DNA of 64,000 nt from assembly GCA_964633145.1 (NCBI GenBank), contig CAZWFE010000004.1, positions 1-64,000 on the forward strand. Reading direction: 5' to 3'. This document shows positions 25,111 through 33,756 of the stretch, piece after piece. The translations under genes were made by a program, and so were the position numbers. The notes under the pieces are model-generated. The model did no database searches. It had not been told where the DNA came from and saw only the letters and a program-made list of their open reading frames with translations. This DNA is from CAJXSD01 sp964633145. GTDB taxonomy: Bacteria; Pseudomonadota; Alphaproteobacteria; Rhodobacterales; Rhodobacteraceae. Numbering within the stretch: the stretch's first letter is position 1; each line of letters starts with the position of its first letter.

Positions 25111-26119
25111 CGTTCAGCGCGTAATCCATCCCCTTGGCCCCCGCAATTATGGCGATCAATGCCAATACGGCAGCGATTGACAGCGTGGGAATGCCTGCCA
25201 ATCCCGCGCCAACGGTACAGCCGCCCGCTGTGACGCCCCCAAACCCCATCATCGCGGCACCCAGCGCATAGCGACCCATTTGGCGTGGTCCGTCAAATCC
25301 AACCCATATAAACCGGCCGCCGATGATTGCGGAAATGCCTGCGCCTGCGACGACACCTGCAATCAGGCCCAGCGTGAATTTGGTGTCCACAACGCTTGAG
25401 GCAGTGATCCAAAACAGCGTATCCGCCGCAGTTAGGGTAAAGGCCACGCTTTCCAATGGGATCACATCAAAATCATCATAAAGGACATAGCCCGTGATCG
25501 CCCAACTGGCCGCCACAATTGCACCGATGCCCGCCGCGCGGATTAATAAACCGCCTGAATTACCGGACCGCAGCGCAAATATGATCAAACCCAGCGCAAG
25601 TACGACGCCAATCCATGCACCATAGGCGATAGCGGTTTCTTGAGCAGATGCAATGTTTAGCTTAACGGCCCCCAAATCCAGTCGCGTTTGGGCCAGTGGG
25701 CCCTTTAACGTGGCGTTGGCCGCGATCGCGAACATCACCAATGTGGCCAAGGCACGGATATTTCCCGTACCTGACAGCACTGTTAACCGCGATGCACAGC
25801 CGCGCGTTAAAATCATACCTGCGCCAAACATCAGCCCGCCCAATACGATGGCAACCACAGGCATGTCGGTGTTAAAAAACCGATGCCGTGAAAAATCGAT
25901 CAAGCCAAACCAAATGGCGGCCTGTGTGCCTAAAACCGCAACGGCCAGCGCCATCGCCCACACCCCACCAGCCTTGCGCCGATCTGGCCCAACAACGCTG
26001 CGACGCAAACAAAATTTGGTTTGCTCAGCTAGCAAACCAAACAGCACGCCCAAGGCCAAAGCGGCATAAAATGACGCAACCGGTGCAGTTAGTGCTTCAA
26101 ATTCGAACTCGGGGAACAT
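25046..26119 (-). CDS. YeeE/YedE-family membrane protein (sulfur-compound transporter type)
   Basis: 357 residues with about nine to ten membrane helices in two repeats. Conserved cysteine motifs of the TsuA/YeeE family are visible: TKFCLRR (about 36), TRGCASRL (about 107) and GGCTVGAG (about 305). TsuA proteins pass thiosulfate through cysteine-lined pores. No TusA/YeeD partner gene is beside it. AGGTG precedes the ATG at 26119. The 3' end runs 65 nt into DUF3422 on the other strand. Confidence 0.87.
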   Translation of the reverse strand: MFPEFEFEALTAPVASFYAALALGVLFGLLAEQTKFCLRRSVVGPDRRKAGGVWAMALAVAVLGTQAAIWFGLIDFSRHRFFNTDMPVVAIVLGGLMFGAGMILTRGCASRLTVLSGTGNIRALATLVMFAIAANATLKGPLAQTRLDLGAVKLNIASAQETAIAYGAWIGVVLALGLIIFALRSGNSGGLLIRAAGIGAIVAASWAITGYVLYDDFDVIPLESVAFTLTAADTLFWITASSVVDTKFTLGLIAGVVAGAGISAIIGGRFIWVGFDGPRQMGRYALGAAMMGFGGVTAGGCTVGAGLAGIPTLSIAAVLALIAIIAGAKGMDYALNAIPSFRGYGGLNTTLPQQPAE

Positions 26120-26135
26120 TTTTTCACCTAAATCT

Positions 26136-26252
26136 GGAAAATTTTCCTAGAACTACCGGAATTTCCGACCAATTCAACACCCTTACATGCGTATTTGTAG
26201 GGATTGTTCGGAACATTGTTCCGAATGGCTGCACCCGTCAGGAACAGTGTTC
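26136..26252. promoter_or_regulatory. Cluster of GGAA..TTCC palindromes between yeeE-like and M20 genes
   Basis: Four palindromes occur in the divergent intergenic region: GGAAAATTTTCC (26136-26147), CGGAATTTCCG (26157-26167), TTCGGAACATTGTTCCGAA (26207-26225, perfect 9-bp arms) and GGAACAGTGTTC (26241-26252). The last two share the GGAACA-n-TGTTC core and their centres are 31 bp apart, about three helical turns. This is what dimeric repressor sites look like; the regulator is not known. Confidence 0.5.
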
Positions 26253-26355
26253 AAATGCGATGTTGTGGCGAAAAAATCGTTTTCATTCTGGTGTGAAAAT
26301 GGTGGTGCTGTTTTTATTTTGCAATTACACTGCCCCCAAACGCAAGGGGCCCAAT

Positions 26356-27516
26356 ATGCCGATTATTAACCGACTGGCCGAATTATTACCCGAAATCACA
26401 GCTTGGCGCCGTGACATCCATGCCCACCCCGAGGTTTTGTATGACACCCATCGCACATCCGCACTGGTTGCGGATAAATTGCGCGCATTTGGTTGCGATC
26501 AGGTGGAAACAGGCATTGGGCGCACGGGCGTTGTTGGGGTCATTCGCGGCAAGCAGACCACATCGGATCGCGTGATTGGTTTACGCGCAGATATGGATGC
26601 GCTGCCCATTCAGGAAATGACAGGGCTGGACTATGCATCGACCCATGACGGTAAAATGCACGCCTGTGGCCATGACGGACATACGGCCATGCTGCTGGGG
26701 GCTGCCAAATATCTGTGTGAAACCCGTCAATTTAACGGCACTGCAGTGGTGATTTTCCAACCCGCAGAAGAGGGCGGTGCAGGCGCACGTGAAATGTGTG
26801 ATGATGGATTGATGGACCGGTTTAACATCCAAGAGGTCTATGGCATGCACAACTGGCCTGGGATGCCCGCTGGGCAATTTGCGATCCGTCCTGGTCCATT
26901 TTTCGCAGCATCCGATTTTTTTGATATTCATGTCGCAGGCAAAGGGGGCCACGCCGCCAAACCACACGAGGCGGTAGACCCCGTTGTTGTCGCCAGCCAA
27001 ATCATCACGGCCCTGCAAACCATTTCCAGCCGAAATACCGATCCTGTGCATCAGGTTGTGGTTTCGGTCACATCCGTCGAAAGTTCGTCGCATGCCTATA
27101 ATGTGATCCCAAGCGCGGTCCATTTGAAAGGGACCGTGCGCACATTGGATGCCGGTGTTCGCGATTTGGCGGAACAACGCTTGGTCGACATAGCCACCGC
27201 CACCGGCACTGCGTTTGGGGCCACGGTTGATGCAAAATTCCAACGCAGCTATCCTGTGATGGTCAATCATGCAGATCACACGGACTATGCCAGTCAGGTC
27301 GCACGCGAAATTGCTGGCGATTGCGATGATGCCCCGCTGATCATGGGGGGCGAAGATTTCGCGTTTATGTTGGAACAACGGCCGGGGGCCTATATATTGG
27401 TTGGCAATGGTGACAGCGCCCCAGTGCATAACCCGTATTATAATTTCAACGACGACATTATTCCCGCCGGATCCAGCTGGTTTGTTCAGATGGTGCAGAC
27501 ACGCATGCCGGTTTGA
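26356..27516 (+). CDS. M20-family amidohydrolase (hippurate hydrolase-like)
   Basis: 386 residues from ATG 26356, preceded by AAGGGG. Metal ligands and family motifs: RADMDALPI, HACGHDGHTAMLLG, QPAEEGGAGA, YGMHNWPG and MGGEDFAFML. The dimerisation domain is inserted at about 180-295. Members cleave N-acyl amino acids (hippurate, N-acetyl amino acids, indole conjugates) in the cytosol. The reading frame is open far upstream but without family similarity, so the later start is chosen. Its stop directly abuts the moaA stop on the other strand. Confidence 0.92.
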   Translation: MPIINRLAELLPEITAWRRDIHAHPEVLYDTHRTSALVADKLRAFGCDQVETGIGRTGVVGVIRGKQTTSDRVIGLRADMDALPIQEMTGLDYASTHDGKMHACGHDGHTAMLLGAAKYLCETRQFNGTAVVIFQPAEEGGAGAREMCDDGLMDRFNIQEVYGMHNWPGMPAGQFAIRPGPFFAASDFFDIHVAGKGGHAAKPHEAVDPVVVASQIITALQTISSRNTDPVHQVVVSVTSVESSSHAYNVIPSAVHLKGTVRTLDAGVRDLAEQRLVDIATATGTAFGATVDAKFQRSYPVMVNHADHTDYASQVAREIAGDCDDAPLIMGGEDFAFMLEQRPGAYILVGNGDSAPVHNPYYNFNDDIIPAGSSWFVQMVQTRMPV

Positions 27517-28524
27517 TTATCCGCCTGTGTGGCTCATGTGTCGTGTGACCTGACCAGATACGGTCTGGCGCGAATAATCGAAATCATGGCCCTTGGGTTT
27601 CAGCACGATCGCCTGTCGAATGGCCTGTTCCAAGGCGGCATCATCGTTGGGAAAATCGCGCAGCGGTTTGCGCAGATCGGCCATGTCCTCTTGGCCCAGA
27701 CACATGTACAATTCACCAGTACAGGTCAGACGCACCCGATTGCAGCTTTCGCAGAAATTATGCGATAGCGGGGTGATAAATCCAATTTTCTGGCCTGTTT
27801 GCTCTAATTTGACATAGCGCGCGGGCCCGCCTGTTCGTTCAGAAAGCTCGGTCAGGGTGTAATGCTTGGCATATTCTGCGCGCACATCGTCCAGCGCCCA
27901 ATACTGACCGATACGGTCAATTTCACCCATGTCGCCCATGGGCATAACCTCGATCCATGTCAGGTCCATGCCGCGTTCGGCGCACCATTGGGTCATGGGT
28001 ATCAATTCGTCTTCGTTAAATCCTTTAAGCGCGACAGCATTGATTTTAACCTTTAACCCAGCGGCTTGGGCTGCATCCAGTCCACGCAACACTTGGGGCA
28101 GGCGGCCCCAACGGGTGACGCGGGCAAATTTTTCCTCATCAATCGTATCCAGCGATACGTTGATGCGGCGCACACCGGCGGCGTATAAATCCTGCGCAAA
28201 GCGTTCCAATTGTGATCCATTGGTGGTCACGGTGAGTTCGCGCAGGGCCCCCGTTTCCAGATGCCGGCCCATGCTGTTGAAAAACTGCATGATATCGCGA
28301 CGCACCAGCGGCTCGCCCCCTGTGATGCGTAATTTTTCCACACCCAGATCGATGAATTTGCTGCACATGCGGTCCAATTCCTCAAGTGTCAGCAATTCCT
28401 TTTTCGGCAAAAACTGCATGTTTTCGGCCATGCAATACACGCAGCGGAAATCACACCTGTCGGTGACTGAGACGCGCAGATATGTAATGGCGCGATGAAA
28501 GGGGTCTATCAATGGAGCTGTCAT
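27517..28524 (-). CDS. moaA: GTP 3',8-cyclase (molybdenum cofactor biosynthesis)
   Basis: 335 residues. Radical-SAM motif CDFRCVYC (about 24-31), GGEPLVRRD, and the C-terminal second cluster CESCNRVRLTCTGELYMC. It ends in -TGG, the double-glycine tail needed for MoaA activity. It turns GTP into 3',8-cyclo-GTP, the first step to molybdopterin. No other moa gene is adjacent. Confidence 0.97.
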   Translation of the reverse strand: MTAPLIDPFHRAITYLRVSVTDRCDFRCVYCMAENMQFLPKKELLTLEELDRMCSKFIDLGVEKLRITGGEPLVRRDIMQFFNSMGRHLETGALRELTVTTNGSQLERFAQDLYAAGVRRINVSLDTIDEEKFARVTRWGRLPQVLRGLDAAQAAGLKVKINAVALKGFNEDELIPMTQWCAERGMDLTWIEVMPMGDMGEIDRIGQYWALDDVRAEYAKHYTLTELSERTGGPARYVKLEQTGQKIGFITPLSHNFCESCNRVRLTCTGELYMCLGQEDMADLRKPLRDFPNDDAALEQAIRQAIVLKPKGHDFDYSRQTVSGQVTRHMSHTGG

Positions 28525-28607
28525 GTCGCTAAGCTAGGTGCAGCTGGCACGGGTGGCAAGCCTGTCCAGACCAGTTTTTGGAAAAAACCGACAAATCGGA
28601 GTGTGAA

Positions 28608-29087
28608 ATGTTGCCTATGCGAACTGCAATTGTCATCAGCTGTATCATTTTGGCCGGATGTGATGAAATACCATCCAAACCCGTTTTGCAACCTAGCCCA
28701 GATCCTGAACCAATCGTCCAGCCGGCTGTGTTGGAAAATACGGGGCAAAACACATCGCCCGACGCCTTGGATGTTGTCAGCAGCCAAGATCGCGAAAACG
28801 CTATGGCAACCGCGGATGTGGATGCGTTGCGCAAACTGGGCACCGTTGTGGGCAGTTTAGGCAACCCGGCCGAGGTGGGATTTTGGGTCAAAACCGGATT
28901 TGTCAGCGAACCCAAGGCCGGTCAGATTACCAATCTTGCGACGGGCGATAGCGTGAATGTCGATCTGTTCCCACGTTCTGGTGGCGCCAATAGCACAGAT
29001 GCGGCCGAGGTGTCGTTGTCGGCCCTGCGCGCGGTCAATGCGCCCTTGGCGGGGTTGTCGAAATTTGATCTGTTTGTCCGGCCTTAG
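28608..29087 (+). CDS. Putative lipoprotein, roseobacter family
   Basis: 159 residues. ATG 28608 has GGAG six bases before it and leads to a lipoprotein signal with lipobox ILAGC (Cys near residue 20). After a proline-rich linker the core contains LRKLGTVVGSLGNPAEVGFW and SLSALRAVNAPLAGLSKFDLFV, ending in an aromatic strand. I recall the same family being labelled D-galactarate dehydratase in rhodobacterial genomes; nothing here supports that enzyme activity. Probably an outer- or inner-membrane lipoprotein of unknown role. Its 3' end overlaps the convergent alkD-like gene by four bases. Confidence 0.78.
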   Translation: MLPMRTAIVISCIILAGCDEIPSKPVLQPSPDPEPIVQPAVLENTGQNTSPDALDVVSSQDRENAMATADVDALRKLGTVVGSLGNPAEVGFWVKTGFVSEPKAGQITNLATGDSVNVDLFPRSGGANSTDAAEVSLSALRAVNAPLAGLSKFDLFVRP

Positions 29088-29764
29088 TCGGACAAATGGC
29101 ACGATGCCTCTTTGCGGGCAAAGGGTTTCATTTGATCGCCATATTGCGCGATAAAATCTCGTGTGCGCTGGGCGTCATGGCGCGATAAATCCCGCAGCCA
29201 CCATGCGATGGCTTTCTGAATGAACCAGTCATGGTCTGTGACCAATTCAGCCGCCCATCCCAGCACACGATCGCGGATGATCAGCTCATGCGGTTTTGGG
29301 AAATTCTGTTTTGTCCAAGGCAGCGTTGCGACAAAGGCCGCACGGCGGGTCCACATGTGGTCAGATGCGGTCCATTGTTCCACTGTCTCAATGCGCGTGG
29401 GATCCGCAACCACCCGTTTTTGCGCGGCAGAACAGGCGTGATCCGCGATGGCCCAGCTGTCAAAGTCTGGCACCCAAGTCTGGATCAAATCCCACACCGC
29501 ATCATCATCTTTGATGCGCGCTTGGGTTAACAGTTTGGCGGCGGCAACGCGGGCCTCGAATATGTTTGTGGTCCATAGCTCTGCGGCCAATGTAACGCGT
29601 TCGGTCACAGATAGCTGTTGACGCCACAGTTTGGTCAGGTCGTTAATCGCATCATTTCCAACCCCTAGATAGGGGCGGTCAATTTTGTGATAGGTCTGCT
29701 TTGCCGCAACTGTTGTTGGATCAGCGTGCTGTCGCAGCGCGTCCAAAGCTTGGTCAAGTGTCAT
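29084..29764 (-). CDS. DNA alkylation repair protein (AlkD-like)
   Basis: 226 residues, almost wholly helical HEAT-like repeats. Characteristic pieces: WTTNIFEARVAAAKLL, WVPDFDSWAIADHACS, WTRRAAFVATL and HDWFIQKAIAWWLRDLS. AlkD glycosylases remove bulky or alkylated bases without base flipping. The gene starts on the last bases of glmS (ATGA), so it is expressed as part of the glmU-glmS transcript, an unexpected pairing. Confidence 0.88.
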   Translation of the reverse strand: MTLDQALDALRQHADPTTVAAKQTYHKIDRPYLGVGNDAINDLTKLWRQQLSVTERVTLAAELWTTNIFEARVAAAKLLTQARIKDDDAVWDLIQTWVPDFDSWAIADHACSAAQKRVVADPTRIETVEQWTASDHMWTRRAAFVATLPWTKQNFPKPHELIIRDRVLGWAAELVTDHDWFIQKAIAWWLRDLSRHDAQRTRDFIAQYGDQMKPFARKEASCHLSD

Positions 29765-31575
29765 TCCACGGTCACCGACTTGGCCAAATTGCGCGGTTGG
29801 TCGATATCCGTCCCCTTGGTCATCGCCGTGTGATAGGCCAAAAGCTGCGCGGGCAAGGCATAGACGATTGGTCCAGACAGATCACCAGTCGCGGGCAATT
29901 TCAACAGGCTGTGCGTGCCGTCAGATGCGCTGGCCTGTCCTTGGGCGTCGGTGATCAACATGACTTGGCCGTGGCGCGCCATGACCTCTTGCATGTTGGA
30001 GACTGTTTTATCAAACAACCGATCATGCGGGGCAAAGACGACAACGGGCAAAGCGGGTTCGATCAAGGCAATGGGCCCATGTTTCAATTCGCCTGATGCA
30101 TAGGCCTCGGCATGGATATAAGACAGCTCTTTGAGTTTCAGCGCCGCCTCAAGTGCTGTGGCAAACATGACGCCGCGGCCCAAGAATAAAACCGAAGGCG
30201 CAGGGGCCAATGATTTCGCAAGCGTTGCAATTTCAGAATCCAATTCCAGCGTTTGGCGCATTAGGTCTGGCACTTTGCGCAGGTCATTCATATGGGCGGC
30301 CAGTGCTTGTGCATCAATCGCGCCCTTGGTCTGGGCGGCGGCCAGTGCCAACACGGCCAGAACGGTCAGCTGGTTTGTATAGGCCTTGGTTGAGGCAACC
30401 GATACCTCGACACCTGCCAAAATGGCCAATGCCAAATCCGCCTCGCGCGCGATTGAGGATGTGCCCACATTGACCAGCGACAAAATCATGTCAGCCTGAC
30501 CCTTGGCATAGCGCAAGGCCGCCAATGTATCAGCGGTTTCGCCCGATTGGCTGACAAAAATGGCCAAGGTGCGCGGCCCAATGGGCGGTTCGCGATACCG
30601 AAATTCTGATGCAACATCCACCTCACAGGGAATGCGGGCAATTTGTTCGAACCAATATTTCGCCGTCAAACAGGAATAATACCCTGTCCCACAGGCCACC
30701 ATCAAAATGCGATCAAATTTTGAAAAATCCAATGCCTCGGGCAGGGTGGGAACACCGTTGGGGGCGTATCGTGCCAAGGCTTCGGACATGACCACGGGTT
30801 GTTCGTAGATTTCCTTGGTCATGAAATGTTTGTGGCCGGCTTTGTCAATAACGGTGGCCTGCGCCTCGATGCGTTGAATGTCGCGGTGGACGCTGGCCCC
30901 TGTTGCATCAATGATATCGGCCCCATCGCGTGTGATGAATGCAATGTCGCCTTCGTCCAGATAGGTGATTTGATCTGTCATGGGGGCCAATGCGATTGCG
31001 TCGCTGCCCACATACATTTCACCATCGCCATGTCCGATGGCCAATGGGCTGCCTTTGCGCGCCGCAATCATCAGGTTTTCGTGCCCCTCAAACAGAAACA
31101 ACAGGGCAAAGGCCCCGTCCAAATCGGCCACTGTCGCGGTCACGGCGGATTTGGGGTCATGTCCTTGGGTCATGTAATGGGCGCAGAGCATGGCAACCGT
31201 TTCGGTATCGGTATCCGTTTCCGCCGCATATCCATGCGGGGTTAATTTGTCGCGCAGATCGCGGAAATTTTCGATAATGCCGTTATGCACAACCGTCACA
31301 GGGCCACAGGAATGGGGATGCGCGTTTTGTTCGTTGGCTGCACCATGTGTGGCCCAGCGTGTATGCCCGATGCCTGCCAATCCCGCCAAGGGATTATGGA
31401 CCAGCATATCTGACAGGTTGACCAATTTTCCAACGGCCCGACGGCGATCCAGATGACCGTTGTTCACGGTTGCAATCCCCGCGCTGTCATAGCCGCGATA
31501 TTCCAGACGTTTCAGCGCATCCACCAAAATTGGGGCCACTTGGTGTTGACCCAATATACCGACAATACCACACAT
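29761..31575 (-). CDS. glmS: Glutamine-fructose-6-phosphate aminotransferase (isomerising)
   Basis: 604 residues. N-terminal nucleophile Cys2 (MCGIVGILG) of the glutaminase domain, then two SIS domains; ends in PRNLAKSVTVE, the conserved C-terminal loop. Makes glucosamine-6-phosphate for peptidoglycan and lipopolysaccharide. It follows glmU with a one-base gap and overlaps alkD by four bases. No glmS ribozyme is expected or seen. Confidence 0.98.
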   Translation of the reverse strand: MCGIVGILGQHQVAPILVDALKRLEYRGYDSAGIATVNNGHLDRRRAVGKLVNLSDMLVHNPLAGLAGIGHTRWATHGAANEQNAHPHSCGPVTVVHNGIIENFRDLRDKLTPHGYAAETDTDTETVAMLCAHYMTQGHDPKSAVTATVADLDGAFALLFLFEGHENLMIAARKGSPLAIGHGDGEMYVGSDAIALAPMTDQITYLDEGDIAFITRDGADIIDATGASVHRDIQRIEAQATVIDKAGHKHFMTKEIYEQPVVMSEALARYAPNGVPTLPEALDFSKFDRILMVACGTGYYSCLTAKYWFEQIARIPCEVDVASEFRYREPPIGPRTLAIFVSQSGETADTLAALRYAKGQADMILSLVNVGTSSIAREADLALAILAGVEVSVASTKAYTNQLTVLAVLALAAAQTKGAIDAQALAAHMNDLRKVPDLMRQTLELDSEIATLAKSLAPAPSVLFLGRGVMFATALEAALKLKELSYIHAEAYASGELKHGPIALIEPALPVVVFAPHDRLFDKTVSNMQEVMARHGQVMLITDAQGQASASDGTHSLLKLPATGDLSGPIVYALPAQLLAYHTAMTKGTDIDQPRNLAKSVTVE

Positions 31576-31576
31576 A

Positions 31577-32932
31577 TTACTGATCCTTTTGATCGCGTTT
31601 CGCTTTGCGCTGTTTTAACATTTCAACTAATTTGATCGCGGTCCCTGATTTGTTTTCCTGTGGTGCGCGCGATAGGGCCAAATCACCCTGTGCCACATCT
31701 TTGGTAATGACCGAACCGCTGCCGGTCATGGATTGATCACCCAAGGTCACAGGGGCAACCAGCATGGTGTTTGACCCCACAAAGACATGATCGCCGATGG
31801 TTGTTTTGTGTTTCATCACGCCGTCATAGTTGCAGGTAATCGTGCCTGCGCCGATGTTTGTATGTTTGCCCAGTTCCGCATCGCCAATATAGCTGAGGTG
31901 ATTTACCTTGCTGCCTTCGCCGATTTGGGCGTTTTTCACTTCGACGAAATTGCCGATTTTCACACCTTCGGCCAATTCGGCACCTGGACGCAGGCGGGCA
32001 TAGGGGCCCACAACGCTATCGCGCGAAACATGGCATCCCTCAAGGTGGCTGAACGCGCGAATGGTCGCGCCGCTTTCAATGGTGACATCTGGACCAAAGA
32101 CAACATTTTGTTCAATCACGCAGTCGCGCCCAATGACCGTGTCATAGGCGAAAAACACCGTTTCCGGCGCAAAGAGGGTGATGCCATTTTCCAACATGTC
32201 CCGACGGGCGCGCGTTTGGAATGCGGCCTCGGCCTGTGCCAAATCAACGCGTGAATTCACGCCCATTGTTTCAGCCTCGTCACAAATAACGACGCGGGCC
32301 GTTTTGCCATGTTTGGTCGCAATTTCGACGCAGTCGGTCAGGTAATATTCGCCCGATGCGTTTGCGTTTCCTGTTTGATCGATCCATGCAAACATATCCG
32401 ATGCCTTTGCACACATCACACCGCTGTTGCATAGGGTGATCGCGCGTTCAGCGTCAGTGGCATCTTTGAATTCGACGATACGGGACAGGTGGTCGCCATT
32501 GGTGATCAACCGGCCATAGCGCGCGGGATCGGCGGCATCGAACCCCAAAACCACCAAATCCGACGATTGACGGGCGAGTGCAATTTTTTCGATTGTCTCA
32601 TCACTGATAAAGGGCGTATCCCCGTATAGCACCAAGATATCACCATCATAATCGCCCAGCGCATCGCGCGCTTGCGCAACCGCGTGGCCCGTGCCCAATT
32701 GTTCGGCCTGTTCCACAATGATGGCTGTGTCGTGATAATCGCGCACGGTCTTTGCGACGGCGTCAAATCCATGTCCTGCGACAACCACTATGTGATCTGG
32801 GTCGATGGATTGTGCTGTTCGCATGGCATGCGCCAGCATGGGCACCTGTGCCAAGGGGTGCAACACCTTGGGCAGATCTGATTGCATGCGTGTGCCTTTT
32901 CCTGCAGCCAAAATAACAACGGCGGTGCCCAT
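31577..32932 (-). CDS. glmU: Bifunctional N-acetylglucosamine-1-phosphate uridyltransferase / glucosamine-1-phosphate acetyltransferase
   Basis: 451 residues. The uridyltransferase domain begins VVILAAGKGTRM with the sugar-nucleotide binding region; a left-handed beta helix with hexapeptide repeats starts at about residue 250. The C-terminus carries the acetyl-CoA site (NYDGVMKHKTTIGDHVFVGSN). It produces UDP-GlcNAc. AGAGGA precedes the ATG. First gene of glmU-glmS-alkD and divergent from the HAD gene at 33067. Confidence 0.98.
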   Translation of the reverse strand: MGTAVVILAAGKGTRMQSDLPKVLHPLAQVPMLAHAMRTAQSIDPDHIVVVAGHGFDAVAKTVRDYHDTAIIVEQAEQLGTGHAVAQARDALGDYDGDILVLYGDTPFISDETIEKIALARQSSDLVVLGFDAADPARYGRLITNGDHLSRIVEFKDATDAERAITLCNSGVMCAKASDMFAWIDQTGNANASGEYYLTDCVEIATKHGKTARVVICDEAETMGVNSRVDLAQAEAAFQTRARRDMLENGITLFAPETVFFAYDTVIGRDCVIEQNVVFGPDVTIESGATIRAFSHLEGCHVSRDSVVGPYARLRPGAELAEGVKIGNFVEVKNAQIGEGSKVNHLSYIGDAELGKHTNIGAGTITCNYDGVMKHKTTIGDHVFVGSNTMLVAPVTLGDQSMTGSGSVITKDVAQGDLALSRAPQENKSGTAIKLVEMLKQRKAKRDQKDQ

Positions 32933-33066
32933 GGTGAAATCCTCTTGAAATTTTGGACCGTTTTAACGCTTAATTCGCTGGGCGCAAGGCGTGATGGGGT
33001 CAACTAAGGTTGCGAATTGTTTCAAGGCATGGCAAGAAATTGCCAACCAGCGGAATTGGAGCAGAC

Positions 33067-33732
33067 ATGCGGACAGTGGTTTTTGATTTGGACGGAACCC
33101 TAGCGGATACCAGTGGTGATCTGATTTCTGCAGCCAATGTCTGTTTGCGCGATATGGGGTTGGCCGAACTTTGCCCCCAAAGGGACAAGGCAACCGCCCT
33201 GCGCGGGGGGCGCGCGATGCTGCGCTTGGGCATGTCGCGCAGCCCAGCTGGTGTTGATGAGGCGCGGGTAGACGCCTATTACCCAGTATTGTTGGACGCA
33301 TATGCGACGGACCTAAATACGCATACGCATTTTTTCGACGGGGCGATTGAATGTGTGCGCGCACTGCGTGCAGGTGGGGATCGTGTGGTTATTTGCACAA
33401 ACAAACCTCATGCTTTGGCAGAACAGTTGATGCAAAACCTTGGTGTTCGTGATTTGTTTGATGCCTTGATTGGTGCCGATACTTTGTCCACGCGTAAACC
33501 TGATATCGCCCCTTATATCGAGGCGGTCAAACGTGCCGGTGGCCAAGTCGAACGTTCGTGTATGATTGGGGATACCAAGACCGACCATGACACGGCCCGC
33601 AATGCTGGCGTTCCAAGCATATTGGTTGATTTCGGACCAGGCGACGAAGATGTTCATGCATTAAAACCTGACGCTATCTTGCGCCATTTCAATGATTTAA
33701 CCACCATTGTTGATCGGTTATTAGGGGCGTAA
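33067..33732 (+). CDS. gph: HAD phosphatase, phosphoglycolate phosphatase-like (second copy)
   Basis: 221 residues from ATG 33067, preceded by TTGGAGCAG. Motif I VFDLDGTL, motif II CTNKPHA, motif III lysine in STRKPD, motif IV IGDTKTDHDTA. GC content matches the core genome, unlike the Gph-like gene at 284. It is the more likely housekeeping phosphoglycolate phosphatase, which removes 2-phosphoglycolate formed in DNA repair or photorespiration. Divergent from glmU. Confidence 0.85.
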   Translation: MRTVVFDLDGTLADTSGDLISAANVCLRDMGLAELCPQRDKATALRGGRAMLRLGMSRSPAGVDEARVDAYYPVLLDAYATDLNTHTHFFDGAIECVRALRAGGDRVVICTNKPHALAEQLMQNLGVRDLFDALIGADTLSTRKPDIAPYIEAVKRAGGQVERSCMIGDTKTDHDTARNAGVPSILVDFGPGDEDVHALKPDAILRHFNDLTTIVDRLLGA

Positions 33733-33756
33733 TATTTGGCCGCCCCCGTCAGATTG

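Noticed and set aside
28608..29087. D-galactarate dehydratase
   Set aside because: A name I recall for similar proteins, but the product is a 159-residue lipoprotein without the GarD fold or length.
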